Shown here: in pieces, positions 1 to 8,992 of the stretch
How the letters are laid out: each line of letters opens with the position of its first letter
Numbering within the stretch: position 1 is the first letter of the stretch
From: Actinomyces massiliensis 4401292
Lineage (GTDB): Bacteria; Actinomycetota; Actinomycetes; Actinomycetales; Actinomycetaceae
Direction: 5' to 3'
Length of the DNA stretch: 52,168 nt
Assembly: GCF_000269805.1 (NCBI RefSeq)
Contig: NZ_JH711483.1
Coordinates: forward strand, 510,156-562,323
Program-made: the position numbers and the translations under genes
The notes under the pieces: generated by a model
Database searches by the model: none
Told to the model about the DNA's origin: nothing
Seen by the model: the letters and a program-made list of their open reading frames with translations, nothing else

Positions 1-2
1 TG

Positions 3-167
3 CAGGGCTACTCGGGCGAGGGCTACGTCGATTATGCGGGTCAGGCTGAGACGCAATCCTTCTCCTTCCCGGCACAGGCATGGCCGGCGGAGCACCGTCG
101 GCCTCGCCGCGCCGACCGCAATGCCGACGCCCCCAGCGGTCCCGAGTCTGACGAGGAGCACGCATGA
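3..167 (+). CDS. 3' end of an unidentified gene (5' truncated by window edge)
   Basis: An open frame runs from the window edge to a TGA at 165-167 and encodes about 54 residues. They begin QGYSGEGYVDYAG and end in a polar, acidic tail (PSGPESDEEHA). The stop overlaps the ATGATG start of the following lipoprotein gene, which is typical of translationally coupled genes in this window. No domain is recognisable from so short a disordered-looking C-terminus, so no function is assigned. The overlap arrangement is the main argument that it is real. Confidence 0.55.
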   Translation, partial: QGYSGEGYVDYAGQAETQSFSFPAQAWPAEHRRPRRADRNADAPSGPESDEEHA

Positions 168-1174
168 TGACCAGCCGCCGAGTTTTTCTCACGTCCACCG
201 CCGCTACCGCCGTCGGCCTGACCCTAGCGGCATGCTCACAGGATCTCCCGCCGGAGCCTGCGTCCAATGGGACGCCCTCGGCCTACCCGGTTCTGGACGA
301 CGAGCGCCTCACCAAGGCGCTCGACCGGATCCAGACGGGCTTGGACGATGCCGATGCCCAGAAGAACTCCGATCTCTTGTCCGGTTACCTCACCGGGCCC
401 GCCTTGCGCGTGCGCACCGAGGAGTACGCCCTGGCCTCGGCAGCTCAGGACGACAGCAAGATCGAGCATTTCACGACCACGAGTGAGGCTGGGACTGCGG
501 GACGGGAAACAGAATTCCCGCGCGTTGCCCTGACAGTCACCGGAATCGCCGAGGGCGACGACGTTCCCTATCTGCTGGCGATGTCCCAGGACTCCGCGCG
601 GGACAACTTCGAGCTGTGGGCGTGGGTCCGGCCATTCGCAGGGGTGGAGGTCCCCGCGACCGCGACCGCGACAGTAGGCAGCGACCAAGTGGATGCCGAC
701 AGCGATGGGTTGGTCTCCACGCCGCAGGAAGTCCTGGACGCCTATGTTGATGCGTTGAACAACCCTGACGGAGACAACGGGAAGGCCTTCGCCGACGACC
801 TTCTGCGCCAGCAGCTGGCGTCGCTGCGCAGCAAGGACGTCTCCGCAGCCGGTGAGATCAAGGTGAGCGCTCGCAGCGGGTCCGACGGTTTCCGCGGATT
901 GCGCAGCTCCAACAATGGCGCGATCGTCTTCACGACACTCTCCTACGATGTCGTGTACAAGCGCACAGTCGCCAAATCCACTCTCAAGATGCTCCCGGAG
1001 GTCGCCTCCCTGCTGGGAAGCGGCCCCGAGATCACCGGTGAGGTCACATCGACCTACGACGTCATGGTGGCCTTCTCAATACCTCCTGTTGATTCCAATT
1101 CCCAGGCTGTCGTGCTGGGACGGAGCGCCGTCCTGGCCTCGGCCTCCAAAGACGACTCGCAGTCACCCGGCTAG
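164..1174 (+). CDS. Tat-type secreted lipoprotein of unknown function
   Basis: The 336-residue product begins with a twin-arginine-like motif (SRRVFLTS), a short hydrophobic stretch and a lipobox ending LAAC at about residue 24. It is therefore probably exported by Tat and lipidated on that cysteine, to sit on the outer face of the membrane. The mature part is Ala/Asp/Ser-rich with no catalytic motif I recognise. The start is ATG 164 or the adjacent ATG 167, both served by GAGGAG just upstream. It overlaps the stop of the preceding fragment, suggesting an operon. A role in cell-envelope or transport processes is possible but unsupported. Confidence 0.85.
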   Translation: MMTSRRVFLTSTAATAVGLTLAACSQDLPPEPASNGTPSAYPVLDDERLTKALDRIQTGLDDADAQKNSDLLSGYLTGPALRVRTEEYALASAAQDDSKIEHFTTTSEAGTAGRETEFPRVALTVTGIAEGDDVPYLLAMSQDSARDNFELWAWVRPFAGVEVPATATATVGSDQVDADSDGLVSTPQEVLDAYVDALNNPDGDNGKAFADDLLRQQLASLRSKDVSAAGEIKVSARSGSDGFRGLRSSNNGAIVFTTLSYDVVYKRTVAKSTLKMLPEVASLLGSGPEITGEVTSTYDVMVAFSIPPVDSNSQAVVLGRSAVLASASKDDSQSPG

Positions 1175-1261
1175 CAGCAGGGCGACTGCACCCCGTCTCC
1201 GGCTGCACCCCTTCGTATCAGTTCGACCCATTAGCGGGCTCAGCCCGGGAAAGGCTTCTCC

Positions 1262-2233
1262 ATGAGCATGTTCGGCGCCGTGGACCTGTCCACTCTCGCA
1301 TCCCGACAAGATGCTCCTACCACAGGCGGTCCGGCGAGTCCCGGAGCGTCCGCGAATCGTGCGGCCGGCCCTGCGGGCGCGGTTGCGGGCTCTGCCGGCC
1401 CTGCGGGTTCTACGGTGGCGGCACCACTGGTTGTGGATGTCGATGCCGCCTCCCTGCGCGGTGTCGCCGAGCTCTCCATGCAGGTGCCAGTGGTGATCAT
1501 CCTCCACACCGCACGCTCCCAGGCATCCGCAGAGCTCGCCGGCCAGCTCGAAGCACTGGCCCAGGAGCACGGCGGTCGATTCCAGCTGGCGCGTGTGGAT
1601 ATCGACGCAGCCCCGGAGGTCGCCCAGGCACTGCAGGCCACCAGCGTGCCCACCGTCGTTGCTCTGATCGGCGGACAACCGGTGCCCATGCTCCAGGGGG
1701 CGATCCCGGTCGACCAGTTGCGCGGGCTGCTCGACCAACTGCTCGAGCTGGCGGCGCGCAACGGTGTCACAGGGCGTCTAGCGCCGCCGGACGCGAATAC
1801 CGAGCCGGTTGAGCCCGAGGAGACCGAGGTGGAGCGTCAGGCGCGCGAGGCCATGGAGCGCGGCGACTACGCGGCTGCCGAGAAGGTCTACGACCATGCC
1901 ATCGCTCAGAGCCCGGGGGATGCCGAACTCAAAGCGGCACGGGACCAGATCCGGTTGCTGAAGCGGATGGACGGCAAGGACCCTCACGCTCTGCTGGCCG
2001 CGGCCGACGCCCCGGGAGCGAGTGTGGAGGACCAGTTGGCCGGCGCGGATGCCGCTGTGGCGCTGGGGGACATCAGTGTTGCGCTGGGCCGTGGACTCGA
2101 GGCGGTTCGTTCTCATACCGGGCAGGAGCGGGAGGACGCACGGCTGCGGCTGCTCGAACTCTTCGATGTCATCGGCTCCTCATCCCCTGAGGTGGCCCGC
2201 GCTCGCCGCCAGCTGGCCGCACTGCTCTTCTGA
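1262..2233 (+). CDS. Thioredoxin-fold/TPR co-chaperone, YbbN-like
   Basis: The protein has 323 residues in three parts. A low-complexity Ala/Gly/Pro N-terminus covers about residues 1-55. A thioredoxin-like domain covers about 60-175, including the cis-proline region TSVPTVVALIGG. A helical TPR-type C-terminal half follows (EAMERGDYAAAEKVYDHAIAQSPGD). The place where thioredoxins carry CxxC reads HTARSQAS, so both redox cysteines are missing and disulfide exchange is not expected. This is the usual architecture of the actinobacterial CnoX/YbbN-like tetratricopeptide proteins, which act as holdase or co-chaperone rather than oxidoreductase. GAAAGG seven bases before ATG 1262 supports the start. 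It lies 87 bp after the lipoprotein gene. Confidence 0.85.
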   Translation: MSMFGAVDLSTLASRQDAPTTGGPASPGASANRAAGPAGAVAGSAGPAGSTVAAPLVVDVDAASLRGVAELSMQVPVVIILHTARSQASAELAGQLEALAQEHGGRFQLARVDIDAAPEVAQALQATSVPTVVALIGGQPVPMLQGAIPVDQLRGLLDQLLELAARNGVTGRLAPPDANTEPVEPEETEVERQAREAMERGDYAAAEKVYDHAIAQSPGDAELKAARDQIRLLKRMDGKDPHALLAAADAPGASVEDQLAGADAAVALGDISVALGRGLEAVRSHTGQEREDARLRLLELFDVIGSSSPEVARARRQLAALLF

Positions 2234-2257
2234 CACCGCATCTGGACTCACCGAGAT

Positions 2258-2305
2258 ATCCGGCCCGCTGCGGTCAGCCATGAGGCTGGACGCAGCGGGC
2301 CGGAT
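2258..2305. terminator. Bidirectional terminator hairpin between ybbN-like gene and glgP
   Basis: A perfect 15-bp inverted repeat (ATCCGGCCCGCTGCG and its complement) encloses an 18-nt loop that itself pairs AGCC with GGCT. It sits between two convergent genes and probably ends transcription from both. Confidence 0.7.
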
Positions 2306-2338
2306 TCTTACCCGATGACGGGGCGGGAGGGCGGGCGA

Positions 2339-4702
2339 TCAGGCGATCGGCTGGGGCTGGATGTTCCAGACTTTGGCGTAGTCGCTGATCGTACGGTCCG
2401 ATGAGAAGCGGCCGGATCCGGTGATGTTGACCCACACCTTGCGCTGCCAGGCGCGCTGGTCCGCATAATCAGCGGCCATGCGGTCCTTCGTCTCGCGGTA
2501 GGCGGCGAAATCGCCCAGCACGTAGTAGACGTCGGCGGGCTCGTAGGAGGCCTCGAGGAGGCTGCGTCGCAGGTCGGCGAACCAGCCGAAGCCGTTGTCG
2601 TTCAAAGTGCCGTCGATGAAGGCGTCGAGAACACGCTTCAGGCCGGGGACGGTCTCGTAGGTCGCGTGCGGATCGTAGGTCTCGCGCAGAACAGGGAGCT
2701 CCTCCTCGGTGGCGCCGAAGATGTAGGCGTTGTCATCTCCCACCGAGTCCAGGATCTCCACGTTCGCGCCGTCCAGCGTGCCCAGGGTCAGGGCTCCGTT
2801 CATCATGAACTTCATGTTGGACGTGCCCGAGGCCTCCTTGCCCGCCATCGAGATCTGCTCGGAGACGTCGGCGGCCGGGATGATGTGCTCTGCGGGGGAG
2901 ACGTTGTAGTTGTGGACGAAGACGACCTTGAGCGTCTTGGAGATGACGGGGTCATTGTTGACCAGCTCGGCGATGGCGTTGATGAGCTTGATGACTCCCT
3001 TGGCCCGGATGTAGCCCGGGGCTGCCTTCGCGCCGAAGATGAAGACCCGCTTGGGCACCTGCAGCGAGGGGTCCTCCTTCATACGGAAGTACAGGTCCAG
3101 GATGTAGAGCGCGTTGAGCAGCTGGCGCTTGTACTCGTGAAGGCGCTTGATCTGGACGTCGAAGATGGCGTCGGGGTCGATCTCGACGCCCTCGCGGGCG
3201 GAGATCCAGGCGGCGAAGTCGGCCTTGTTGGAGTGCTTGATCTCGGCCAGACGATCGAGAACGGCGTTGTCCGCGGCATCGGCGTAGCCCTCAAGGAGGG
3301 ACAGGTCCTTCACCCAGGCGTCGGACCCGGTGACATCGTCCAGGAGGGCGGACAGGCGCGGATTGCACTGGCGCAGCCAGCGGCGCGGGGTGACTCCGTT
3401 GGTCTTGTTGTTGAAGCGCTCCGGCCAAATCGCATACCAGTCCTTGAGCGTGTCGCGCTTGAGGATGTCGGTGTGCAGAGCGGCGACGCCGTTGATGGCG
3501 TAAGAGGCGTAACAGGCGATCCAGGCCATGCGAACGCTGGAGCCCGAGATCGGCGCGATGTAGTCGATGACGTCCTGGCTGATTCCGCGCGAGGCCAGAT
3601 CCTCGCGGAAGCGGCGATCGATCTCCCGGACGATCTCCATAATGCGCGGGAAGAGCTGCTCGAAGATCGAGGACTCCCAGGTCTCCAGGGCTTCGGCGAG
3701 CACCGTGTGGTTGGTGTAGGCGAACGTCTTGGACACGACGGCCCAGGCGTCCTCCCACCCCAGGTGGTGCTCGTCCATGAGCAGTCGCATGAGCTCGGGG
3801 ATGGCCAGAACGGGGTGGGTGTCGTTGAGCTGAATGGAGTTGAAATCGGCGAAGCCGGTGAGGTCGTCCCCGTGGTGGGTCACGTAGTTGTCGACGATCT
3901 CCTGAAGGGAGGCCGAGCAGAAGAAGTACTGCTGGCGCACGCGCAGGACCTTGCCCTCGTAGCTGGTGTCGTTGGGGTAGAGGACGCGCGAGATGTCCGC
4001 TGTGCGCTCGCGCTCGACGATCGCATCGGTGAAGCGCTGGGAATTGAAGGCGTCGTAGTCGAACTCCTCCAGGCTTTCCGCCCGCCACAGGCGCAGCGTG
4101 TTGACGTTCTTCGTGCCGTAGCCGACGATCGGCATGTCATAGGGGACGGCGCGCACGACCAGGTCGTTGTAGCGCACCACCCGCTGCGCCTCTTCACGGC
4201 GGATGACGAAGGGATAGCCCTCCTCCATCCACGGATCCGGGTGCTCGGTCTGGAAACCGTCGGAGAAGAGCTGCTTGAACAGGCCGTAACGGTAGAGGAT
4301 GCCGTATCCGGCGACCGGGAGATCGAGAGTTGCGCAGGAATCGAGGAAACAGGCGGCGAGGCGTCCAAGGCCTCCGTTGCCCAGGGCGGCGTCGGGCTCC
4401 TGCTCGAGGATGTCGGAGAGGTTCTGACCGAAGGCGCCCACCGCCTTCTCCGCATCTTTGACCAGACCGAGGTTGGTCAGGTTGTTCAGGAGCGCGCGAC
4501 CCATGAGGAACTCGGCGGAGAAATAATGCTCCATCCTGCCGGCGCGGTACTTCTGCTCGGTCGCATGCCAATTGTCCGCAATGGCGTCGACGACGGCGGC
4601 GGACAGGCCCTGCCACACCTCCATCTGAGTCGATGCGGCGGCGGGGTGACCCGAGACTGACCGCACCTGGGACGGCACGGTCTGGACCAGGTTCTGCGTC
4701 AT
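2339..4702 (-). CDS. glgP: Glycogen/alpha-glucan phosphorylase
   Basis: This enzyme (787 residues) removes glucose from alpha-1,4-glucan ends with phosphate, releasing glucose-1-phosphate in the cytoplasm. The full length matches the classical GT35 phosphorylase family. Near the C-terminus the PLP-binding region KEASGTSNMKFMMNG is intact, including the lysine that holds the cofactor. Other family signatures are GNGGLGRLAACFLDS, near residue 100, and AEHIIPAADVSEQIS. I chose ATG 4702 because GGGAAG lies just upstream and MTQNLVQ is a normal N-terminus; an upstream in-frame start would add 35 atypical residues. It lies 3' of the glgB gene on the same strand, but a terminator and repeat array separate them, so it probably has its own promoter. 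Confidence 0.95.
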   Translation of the reverse strand: MTQNLVQTVPSQVRSVSGHPAAASTQMEVWQGLSAAVVDAIADNWHATEQKYRAGRMEHYFSAEFLMGRALLNNLTNLGLVKDAEKAVGAFGQNLSDILEQEPDAALGNGGLGRLAACFLDSCATLDLPVAGYGILYRYGLFKQLFSDGFQTEHPDPWMEEGYPFVIRREEAQRVVRYNDLVVRAVPYDMPIVGYGTKNVNTLRLWRAESLEEFDYDAFNSQRFTDAIVERERTADISRVLYPNDTSYEGKVLRVRQQYFFCSASLQEIVDNYVTHHGDDLTGFADFNSIQLNDTHPVLAIPELMRLLMDEHHLGWEDAWAVVSKTFAYTNHTVLAEALETWESSIFEQLFPRIMEIVREIDRRFREDLASRGISQDVIDYIAPISGSSVRMAWIACYASYAINGVAALHTDILKRDTLKDWYAIWPERFNNKTNGVTPRRWLRQCNPRLSALLDDVTGSDAWVKDLSLLEGYADAADNAVLDRLAEIKHSNKADFAAWISAREGVEIDPDAIFDVQIKRLHEYKRQLLNALYILDLYFRMKEDPSLQVPKRVFIFGAKAAPGYIRAKGVIKLINAIAELVNNDPVISKTLKVVFVHNYNVSPAEHIIPAADVSEQISMAGKEASGTSNMKFMMNGALTLGTLDGANVEILDSVGDDNAYIFGATEEELPVLRETYDPHATYETVPGLKRVLDAFIDGTLNDNGFGWFADLRRSLLEASYEPADVYYVLGDFAAYRETKDRMAADYADQRAWQRKVWVNITGSGRFSSDRTISDYAKVWNIQPQPIA

Positions 4703-4746
4703 CTTTCTTCCCTTGTCTGACTGCATGAGGATCCTGCTGCAGCTGA

Positions 4747-4763
4747 ACTGCAACGACTGCAAA
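4747..4763. promoter_or_regulatory. Candidate operator upstream of glgP (paired ACTGCAA)
   Basis: ACTGCAA occurs at 4747-4753 and again at 4756-4762, next to a CTGCAG palindrome, about 45-60 bp upstream of the glgP start. LacI-family regulators of maltose and glucan genes bind GCAA-rich sites, so this could be an operator. The evidence is the repeat and its position only. The rest of the 4703-4952 gap shows no gene. Confidence 0.25.
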
Positions 4764-4952
4764 GTTGTACATCGAGGGAATTGGGTCGAGCGGCGCAGGA
4801 GCACCACTGGCCGAGCTCCTTCGCGAACTCTTCGAGTCTAGCCGCCCGGCTGTGGACCCGCTCGTTGAGGCAGTGTCATTCCGGACACGGACGGACCTAA
4901 GGCTCATGTGCAGAGCGATGGTGGGGATTTTGATGCTTTGCTGACTGAACCT

Positions 4953-5064
4953 GGACCGATCTCGGGGCGGAGGTGGACCGATCTCGGGGCGGAGGTGGAC
5001 CGATCTCGGGGCGGAGGTGGACCGATCTCGGGGCGGAGGTGGACCGATCTCGGGGCGGGAAGGT
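4953..5064. repeat. 22-bp tandem repeat array, five units
   Basis: Five head-to-tail 22-bp units start at 4953, 4975, 4997, 5019 and 5041. The first four are identical (GGACCGATCTCGGGGC, then GGAGGT) and the last is slightly altered. Each unit contains the near-palindrome CCGA-TC-TCGG. The array lies between glgB and glgP, directly beside the glgB terminator. The same family recurs at 21238-21338 and, degenerate, at 13081-13144. Its function is unknown. Confidence 0.9.
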
Positions 5065-5103
5065 GAGGGGGGCGGCACCGGATGATCCGGTGCCGCCCCC
5101 CTC
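5065..5103. terminator. Strong hairpin terminator after glgB
   Basis: A 19-bp perfect GC-rich inverted repeat (GAGGGGGGCGGCACC... and its complement) with essentially no loop spacer lies 30 bp beyond the glgB stop codon. There is no U-tract on the minus strand, but the stem is very stable. It should separate glgB from glgP transcription. Confidence 0.75.
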
Positions 5104-5133
5104 AAGCCGCGTCGTCTCGGCTCCGCGTCCGCC

Positions 5134-7353
5134 TTAGTTCTGCGACGGGCGCAGGAACACCGCGCCGAGCGGGGGAACGCGCAGCCGCACCGAGGCGGGG
5201 CGTCCGTTCCACGGCAGTTCCTCGGCCTCGACATGCCCCAGGTTGTCCACCCCGGAGCCGCCGTACTCGGGAGCGTCGGTGTTGATGACCTCGTCCCAGT
5301 CGCCCGCGAAGGGTAGACCGACCCGGTAGTCCTCGTGCGGGGTGCCGGCGAAGTTGACGATGCAGACCACCAGGTCGGCGCGGCCGTCGGGGCCGGTGCC
5401 CTTGCGCAGGTAGGACAGGACGTTGTGGTCGCCGTCGCCCGCCTCGATCCACTCGAAGCCGCGGTGGGAGAAGTCATCCGCCCACAGTGCGGGGGAGTCG
5501 GTGTAGAAGCGGTTGAGGTCGCTGACCAGGTGCAGCAGGCCCTGGTGCCCCGGGTCGTCCAGGATCCACCAGTCCAGCGAGTTCTCCGCGTTCCACTCGG
5601 CGCCCTGACCGAACTCCTGGCCCATGAAGAGCAGCTGCTTGCCGGGGTGCGACCACTGGTAGGCGAACAGGGCGCGCATGCCGGCCAGCTCCTGCCAGGG
5701 GTCGCCGGGCATCTTGGACAGCAGGGAGCCCTTGCCGTGGACGACCTCGTCGTGGCTCATCGGCAGGACGAACTGCTCGGAGAAGGCGTAGACCAGCGAG
5801 AAGGTCAGCTCTCCGTGGTGGTAGCGCCGGTTGATGGGCTCCTCGTCCAGGTAGCGCAGAGTGTCGTTCATCCACCCCATGTTCCACTTCAGCCCGAAGC
5901 CGAGCCCGCCGTACTCGGTGGGGGCGGTGACGCCGGGCCATGCGGTGGACTCCTCGGCGATCATGACCGTACCGGGGTTCTTCCGGTAGGCCGTCGCCGT
6001 GGCCTCCTGGAGGAAATTGATCGCCTCGAGGTTCTCCCGGCCCCCGAACTGGTTGGGGTGCCACTGCCCTTCCTTGCGCGAGTAGTCCAGGTACAGCATC
6101 GAGGCCACCGCGTCCACGCGCAGACCATCGATGTGGAAGTCCTCCAGCCAGTACAGGGCATTGGCGACCAGGAAGTTGCGCACCTCGTTGCGGCCGAAGT
6201 TGAAGACGTAGGTGCCCCAGTCCGGGTGCTCGCCGCGCTGGGGGTCCGGGTCCTCGTAGAGCGCCGTGCCGTCGAAGCGGGCCAGCGCCCACTCGTCCTT
6301 GGGGAAGTGGGCCGGCACCCAGTCCAGGATGACCCCGATGCCCGCCTGGTGGAGCTGGTCGACCAGGTAGCGGAAGTCATCCGGAGTCCCGAAGCGCGCG
6401 GTGGGCGCGTAGTAGCCGGTCACCTGGTAGCCCCACGACCCGCCGAAGGGGTGCTCGGCGACGGGCAGGAACTCCACGTGAGTGAAGCCGGCCTCCTTGA
6501 CATAGGGGACGAGCTCCTCGGCCAGGCCGCGGTAGCCGAGCCCCTGACGCCAGGAGCCGATGTGCACCTCGTAGATGCTCATGGGGCCCGCGTGGGGGTC
6601 GGACGTGGCGCGCTTGGCCATCCAGTCGTCGTCGCCCCACTCGTGGAAGCGGTCGGTGACGACGCTCGCCGTGGCCGGGGGCACCTCGGTGGCGCGGGCC
6701 AGCGGGTCGGCCTTCTGGTGCCAGGAGCCGTCCCCGAAGCACAGCTCGAACTTGTAGCGCGCGCCGATGCCCACGCCAGGAATGAAGAGCTCCCACACGC
6801 CGGAGGAGCCCAGCGAGCGCATGGCCGAGGCGGTGCCGTCCCAGTAGTTGAAGTCGCCGACGACGCGCACGGCGCGGGCGTTGGGGGCCCATACGGCGAA
6901 GGCGACGCCTTCAACATCGCCCATGGGGCCGGAGTAGTGCTTCACATGGGCGCCCAGGACATCCCACAGGCCTTCATGGCGGCCCTCGGAGATGAGGTAG
7001 GTGTCCATATCCCCCAGGGTGGGCAGGTAGCGGTACGGGTCATCGACCGTGGTGGTCTCCTCCCCGTAGGTCACTTTGACGCGGTAGTCGGGCACGGAAT
7101 CCCCCGGCACCACGGCCACCCATACCCCTTCCTGCTCGTGCTCGGCGGGGTAGGCGCCTTCGGCGGTGACGATGGAGACAGCATCGGCCAGGTGCCGCAC
7201 CGTGCGGATAGTGACGCCCTCGTCGCCCACGTGCGCACCTAGGACTTCGTGCGGATTGTAGTAACGCGCATAGGCGACATCCGCGAGGACCCAGGGGTCG
7301 ACTTGGACGGGAGTACGGGCGGGGACGGGCTCGGGTGCAGTGACGTCGGTCAT
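5134..7353 (-). CDS. glgB: 1,4-alpha-glucan branching enzyme
   Basis: The 739-residue enzyme cuts alpha-1,4-glucan and re-attaches the fragment as an alpha-1,6 branch. An N-terminal carbohydrate-binding region (NPHEVLGAH near residue 33) and a CBM48 domain (about 145-240) precede the GH13 barrel. The catalytic residues are visible: Asp414 in LRVDAVASM, Glu467 in MIAEEST and Asp535 in [15 protein letters not shown] 7353 was chosen because GGAAGAG lies at proper spacing upstream. It lies 103 bp downstream of the maltokinase gene on the same strand. It branches the linear glucan made by GlgE, so the four genes form one biosynthetic unit. Confidence 0.96.
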   Translation of the reverse strand: MTDVTAPEPVPARTPVQVDPWVLADVAYARYYNPHEVLGAHVGDEGVTIRTVRHLADAVSIVTAEGAYPAEHEQEGVWVAVVPGDSVPDYRVKVTYGEETTTVDDPYRYLPTLGDMDTYLISEGRHEGLWDVLGAHVKHYSGPMGDVEGVAFAVWAPNARAVRVVGDFNYWDGTASAMRSLGSSGVWELFIPGVGIGARYKFELCFGDGSWHQKADPLARATEVPPATASVVTDRFHEWGDDDWMAKRATSDPHAGPMSIYEVHIGSWRQGLGYRGLAEELVPYVKEAGFTHVEFLPVAEHPFGGSWGYQVTGYYAPTARFGTPDDFRYLVDQLHQAGIGVILDWVPAHFPKDEWALARFDGTALYEDPDPQRGEHPDWGTYVFNFGRNEVRNFLVANALYWLEDFHIDGLRVDAVASMLYLDYSRKEGQWHPNQFGGRENLEAINFLQEATATAYRKNPGTVMIAEESTAWPGVTAPTEYGGLGFGLKWNMGWMNDTLRYLDEEPINRRYHHGELTFSLVYAFSEQFVLPMSHDEVVHGKGSLLSKMPGDPWQELAGMRALFAYQWSHPGKQLLFMGQEFGQGAEWNAENSLDWWILDDPGHQGLLHLVSDLNRFYTDSPALWADDFSHRGFEWIEAGDGDHNVLSYLRKGTGPDGRADLVVCIVNFAGTPHEDYRVGLPFAGDWDEVINTDAPEYGGSGVDNLGHVEAEELPWNGRPASVRLRVPPLGAVFLRPSQN

Positions 7354-7456
7354 GGTCACACTCTTCCATGTGGGAGGCCGGTGAGGGGAGACTTTGTGCA
7401 GGGATTTATCGGGACGTGTCGGGATGAGATGGTGACCTCTCCCTCGGCTCATGCTC

Positions 7457-8992
7457 TCATGTCGGGGCGGGCCCGTTGAGAAGGCGCTGCAGCCCCCGCA
7501 GGGGGATCTCGAGCCAGTCGGGGCGGTTGCGGGCCTCGTAGACCGCCTCGTAGAGGGCCTTGTCCAGCTCGAGCGCGGTCAGCAGGGTGGTCGCGACGCG
7601 CCGACCGGTTCCATCGCGCTCGGGGGATGACTCCTCGTAGGCGCTGAGATAGGCCGCGCGCACGGCGTCGAGCCAGCCGCGGTCGGCGACCCCGCCGACC
7701 GCGGCCGCGTAGTCGAAGGACCTCAGCATTCCGGCGACGTCGCGCAACGGCTGATCCGCACGGCTGCGCTCGGCCAGGGGGCGCAGCGGCTCCCCCTCGA
7801 AGTCCAGGACGAACCAGCGGCCCTCGCCGGCCTCGGGGCCCGCGACCTCGTGAAGGACCTGCCCGAGGTGGTAGTCGCCGTGGATGCGGGTGGGTGGATC
7901 GAGCCGGTCGAGTCCGGCCACCCGGGCCGGGACCTCATCGACCGCCTCATGAAGGCCGGGCAGGCGCTCGGCCAGTGCCGGGACCTCCTGGAGCGCCCAG
8001 GCGGCGCGTCGGCGCAGGGCTCGTGCCAGCTCGGCCGGCGGCTGCGGCGCGCCCGCGCCCAGGGCCGCGGCGAGGTGCCGGTGCATCTGGGCGGTGGTCG
8101 TCCCCAGATCCGCCGCCAGGGCCAGTGCCCTGGCGCGCACCGGGCCGTGCGGCCCGTCGTCATCGGCGGCCAGGGAGCAGAACAGCTCGAAGCCGTCGTC
8201 GGCGCGGGGGATGAAGGTGCAGGCCACCGCCGAGTCGGTCGAGTTGCGGGCGCCGGTGGCCGGATCGTGCCACTCGAAGGCGGACCAGGCCACCGGCGCG
8301 GGCACCCGGTCCCAGCCGTCTCCGGCCAGCGCCACCGAGACCTCCACGTCGGGGTTGCGACCCGGAGCCAGCACCCGGAAGAGCTTGACGATGAGTCCGC
8401 CCGTCGCGGCGTCCTCCGGGCCGCCCGCGTCCCGGTCGGATGCCGGGGCGGGCAGCACGACGCTGGTGTTCGACTGCTCGCCGGTGATCACCCGTAGTCG
8501 TTCGGCGCGCTGGGCGATGGCGCGCGCGCCGGTGCCGTCCAGGATGGTTCCCGCCTCCAGGACGGCCTGCGCCCAGGCCCGCCAGAAGGCGGGGTGGTGG
8601 GGGCCGTCGATGAGGGAGGTCTCGGCGCCGTCGGGCCCCGTGACGGTCAGCCCCTCGCCGCCGGGGGCCTCCCCGTCGACCCGGTAGCGGGCCAGCGCTT
8701 CGCCGGTCTCGAGCACCAGCGGCACGTGGACGAGCACGGACGGGGCCCCGGCGCGGGGAACGGCCACCAGCAGATCGCGCACACCCGGGGCCAGCTCTCG
8801 GTCGCCGATCAGGGTCAGGTCGCGGGGCTCGGGCGAGGAGCCCCCCTTGAGCGGGTACCAGCGCCGCCGCGCCATCCACGGGGCCAGCGCCGCCAGGAGC
8901 GACGCGTCGGCGGGCCAGACCGGGGCCGGGCCGGCTCCGCGCCGGACTGGTTGGGTGAGTTCAGGGGGATCAGTCGATTCGGTGGGTGTCAT
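7457..8992 (-). CDS. mak: Maltokinase
   Basis: The enzyme (511 residues; the gene is also called pep2) phosphorylates maltose to maltose-1-phosphate with ATP, supplying the GlgE substrate. The N-terminal cap carries [11 protein letters not shown] near residue 40, typical of maltokinases. The C-terminal kinase half carries [14 protein letters not shown], the catalytic aspartate loop, and [10 protein letters not shown], the metal-binding motif. The start codon ATG at 8992 overlaps the treS stop by four bases (ATGA), so translation is probably coupled and the two products made in step. In some actinobacteria TreS and Mak are fused; here they are separate. The frame stays open far upstream of the start, but that part is antisense or out of frame to treS. 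Confidence 0.93.
   Translation of the reverse strand: MTPTESTDPPELTQPVRRGAGPAPVWPADASLLAALAPWMARRRWYPLKGGSSPEPRDLTLIGDRELAPGVRDLLVAVPRAGAPSVLVHVPLVLETGEALARYRVDGEAPGGEGLTVTGPDGAETSLIDGPHHPAFWRAWAQAVLEAGTILDGTGARAIAQRAERLRVITGEQSNTSVVLPAPASDRDAGGPEDAATGGLIVKLFRVLAPGRNPDVEVSVALAGDGWDRVPAPVAWSAFEWHDPATGARNSTDSAVACTFIPRADDGFELFCSLAADDDGPHGPVRARALALAADLGTTTAQMHRHLAAALGAGAPQPPAELARALRRRAAWALQEVPALAERLPGLHEAVDEVPARVAGLDRLDPPTRIHGDYHLGQVLHEVAGPEAGEGRWFVLDFEGEPLRPLAERSRADQPLRDVAGMLRSFDYAAAVGGVADRGWLDAVRAAYLSAYEESSPERDGTGRRVATTLLTALELDKALYEAVYEARNRPDWLEIPLRGLQRLLNGPAPT

Noticed and set aside
2666-4660. Long plus-strand open frame opposite glgP
   Set aside because: It is the antisense shadow of a well-conserved enzyme, a common effect in high-GC DNA.
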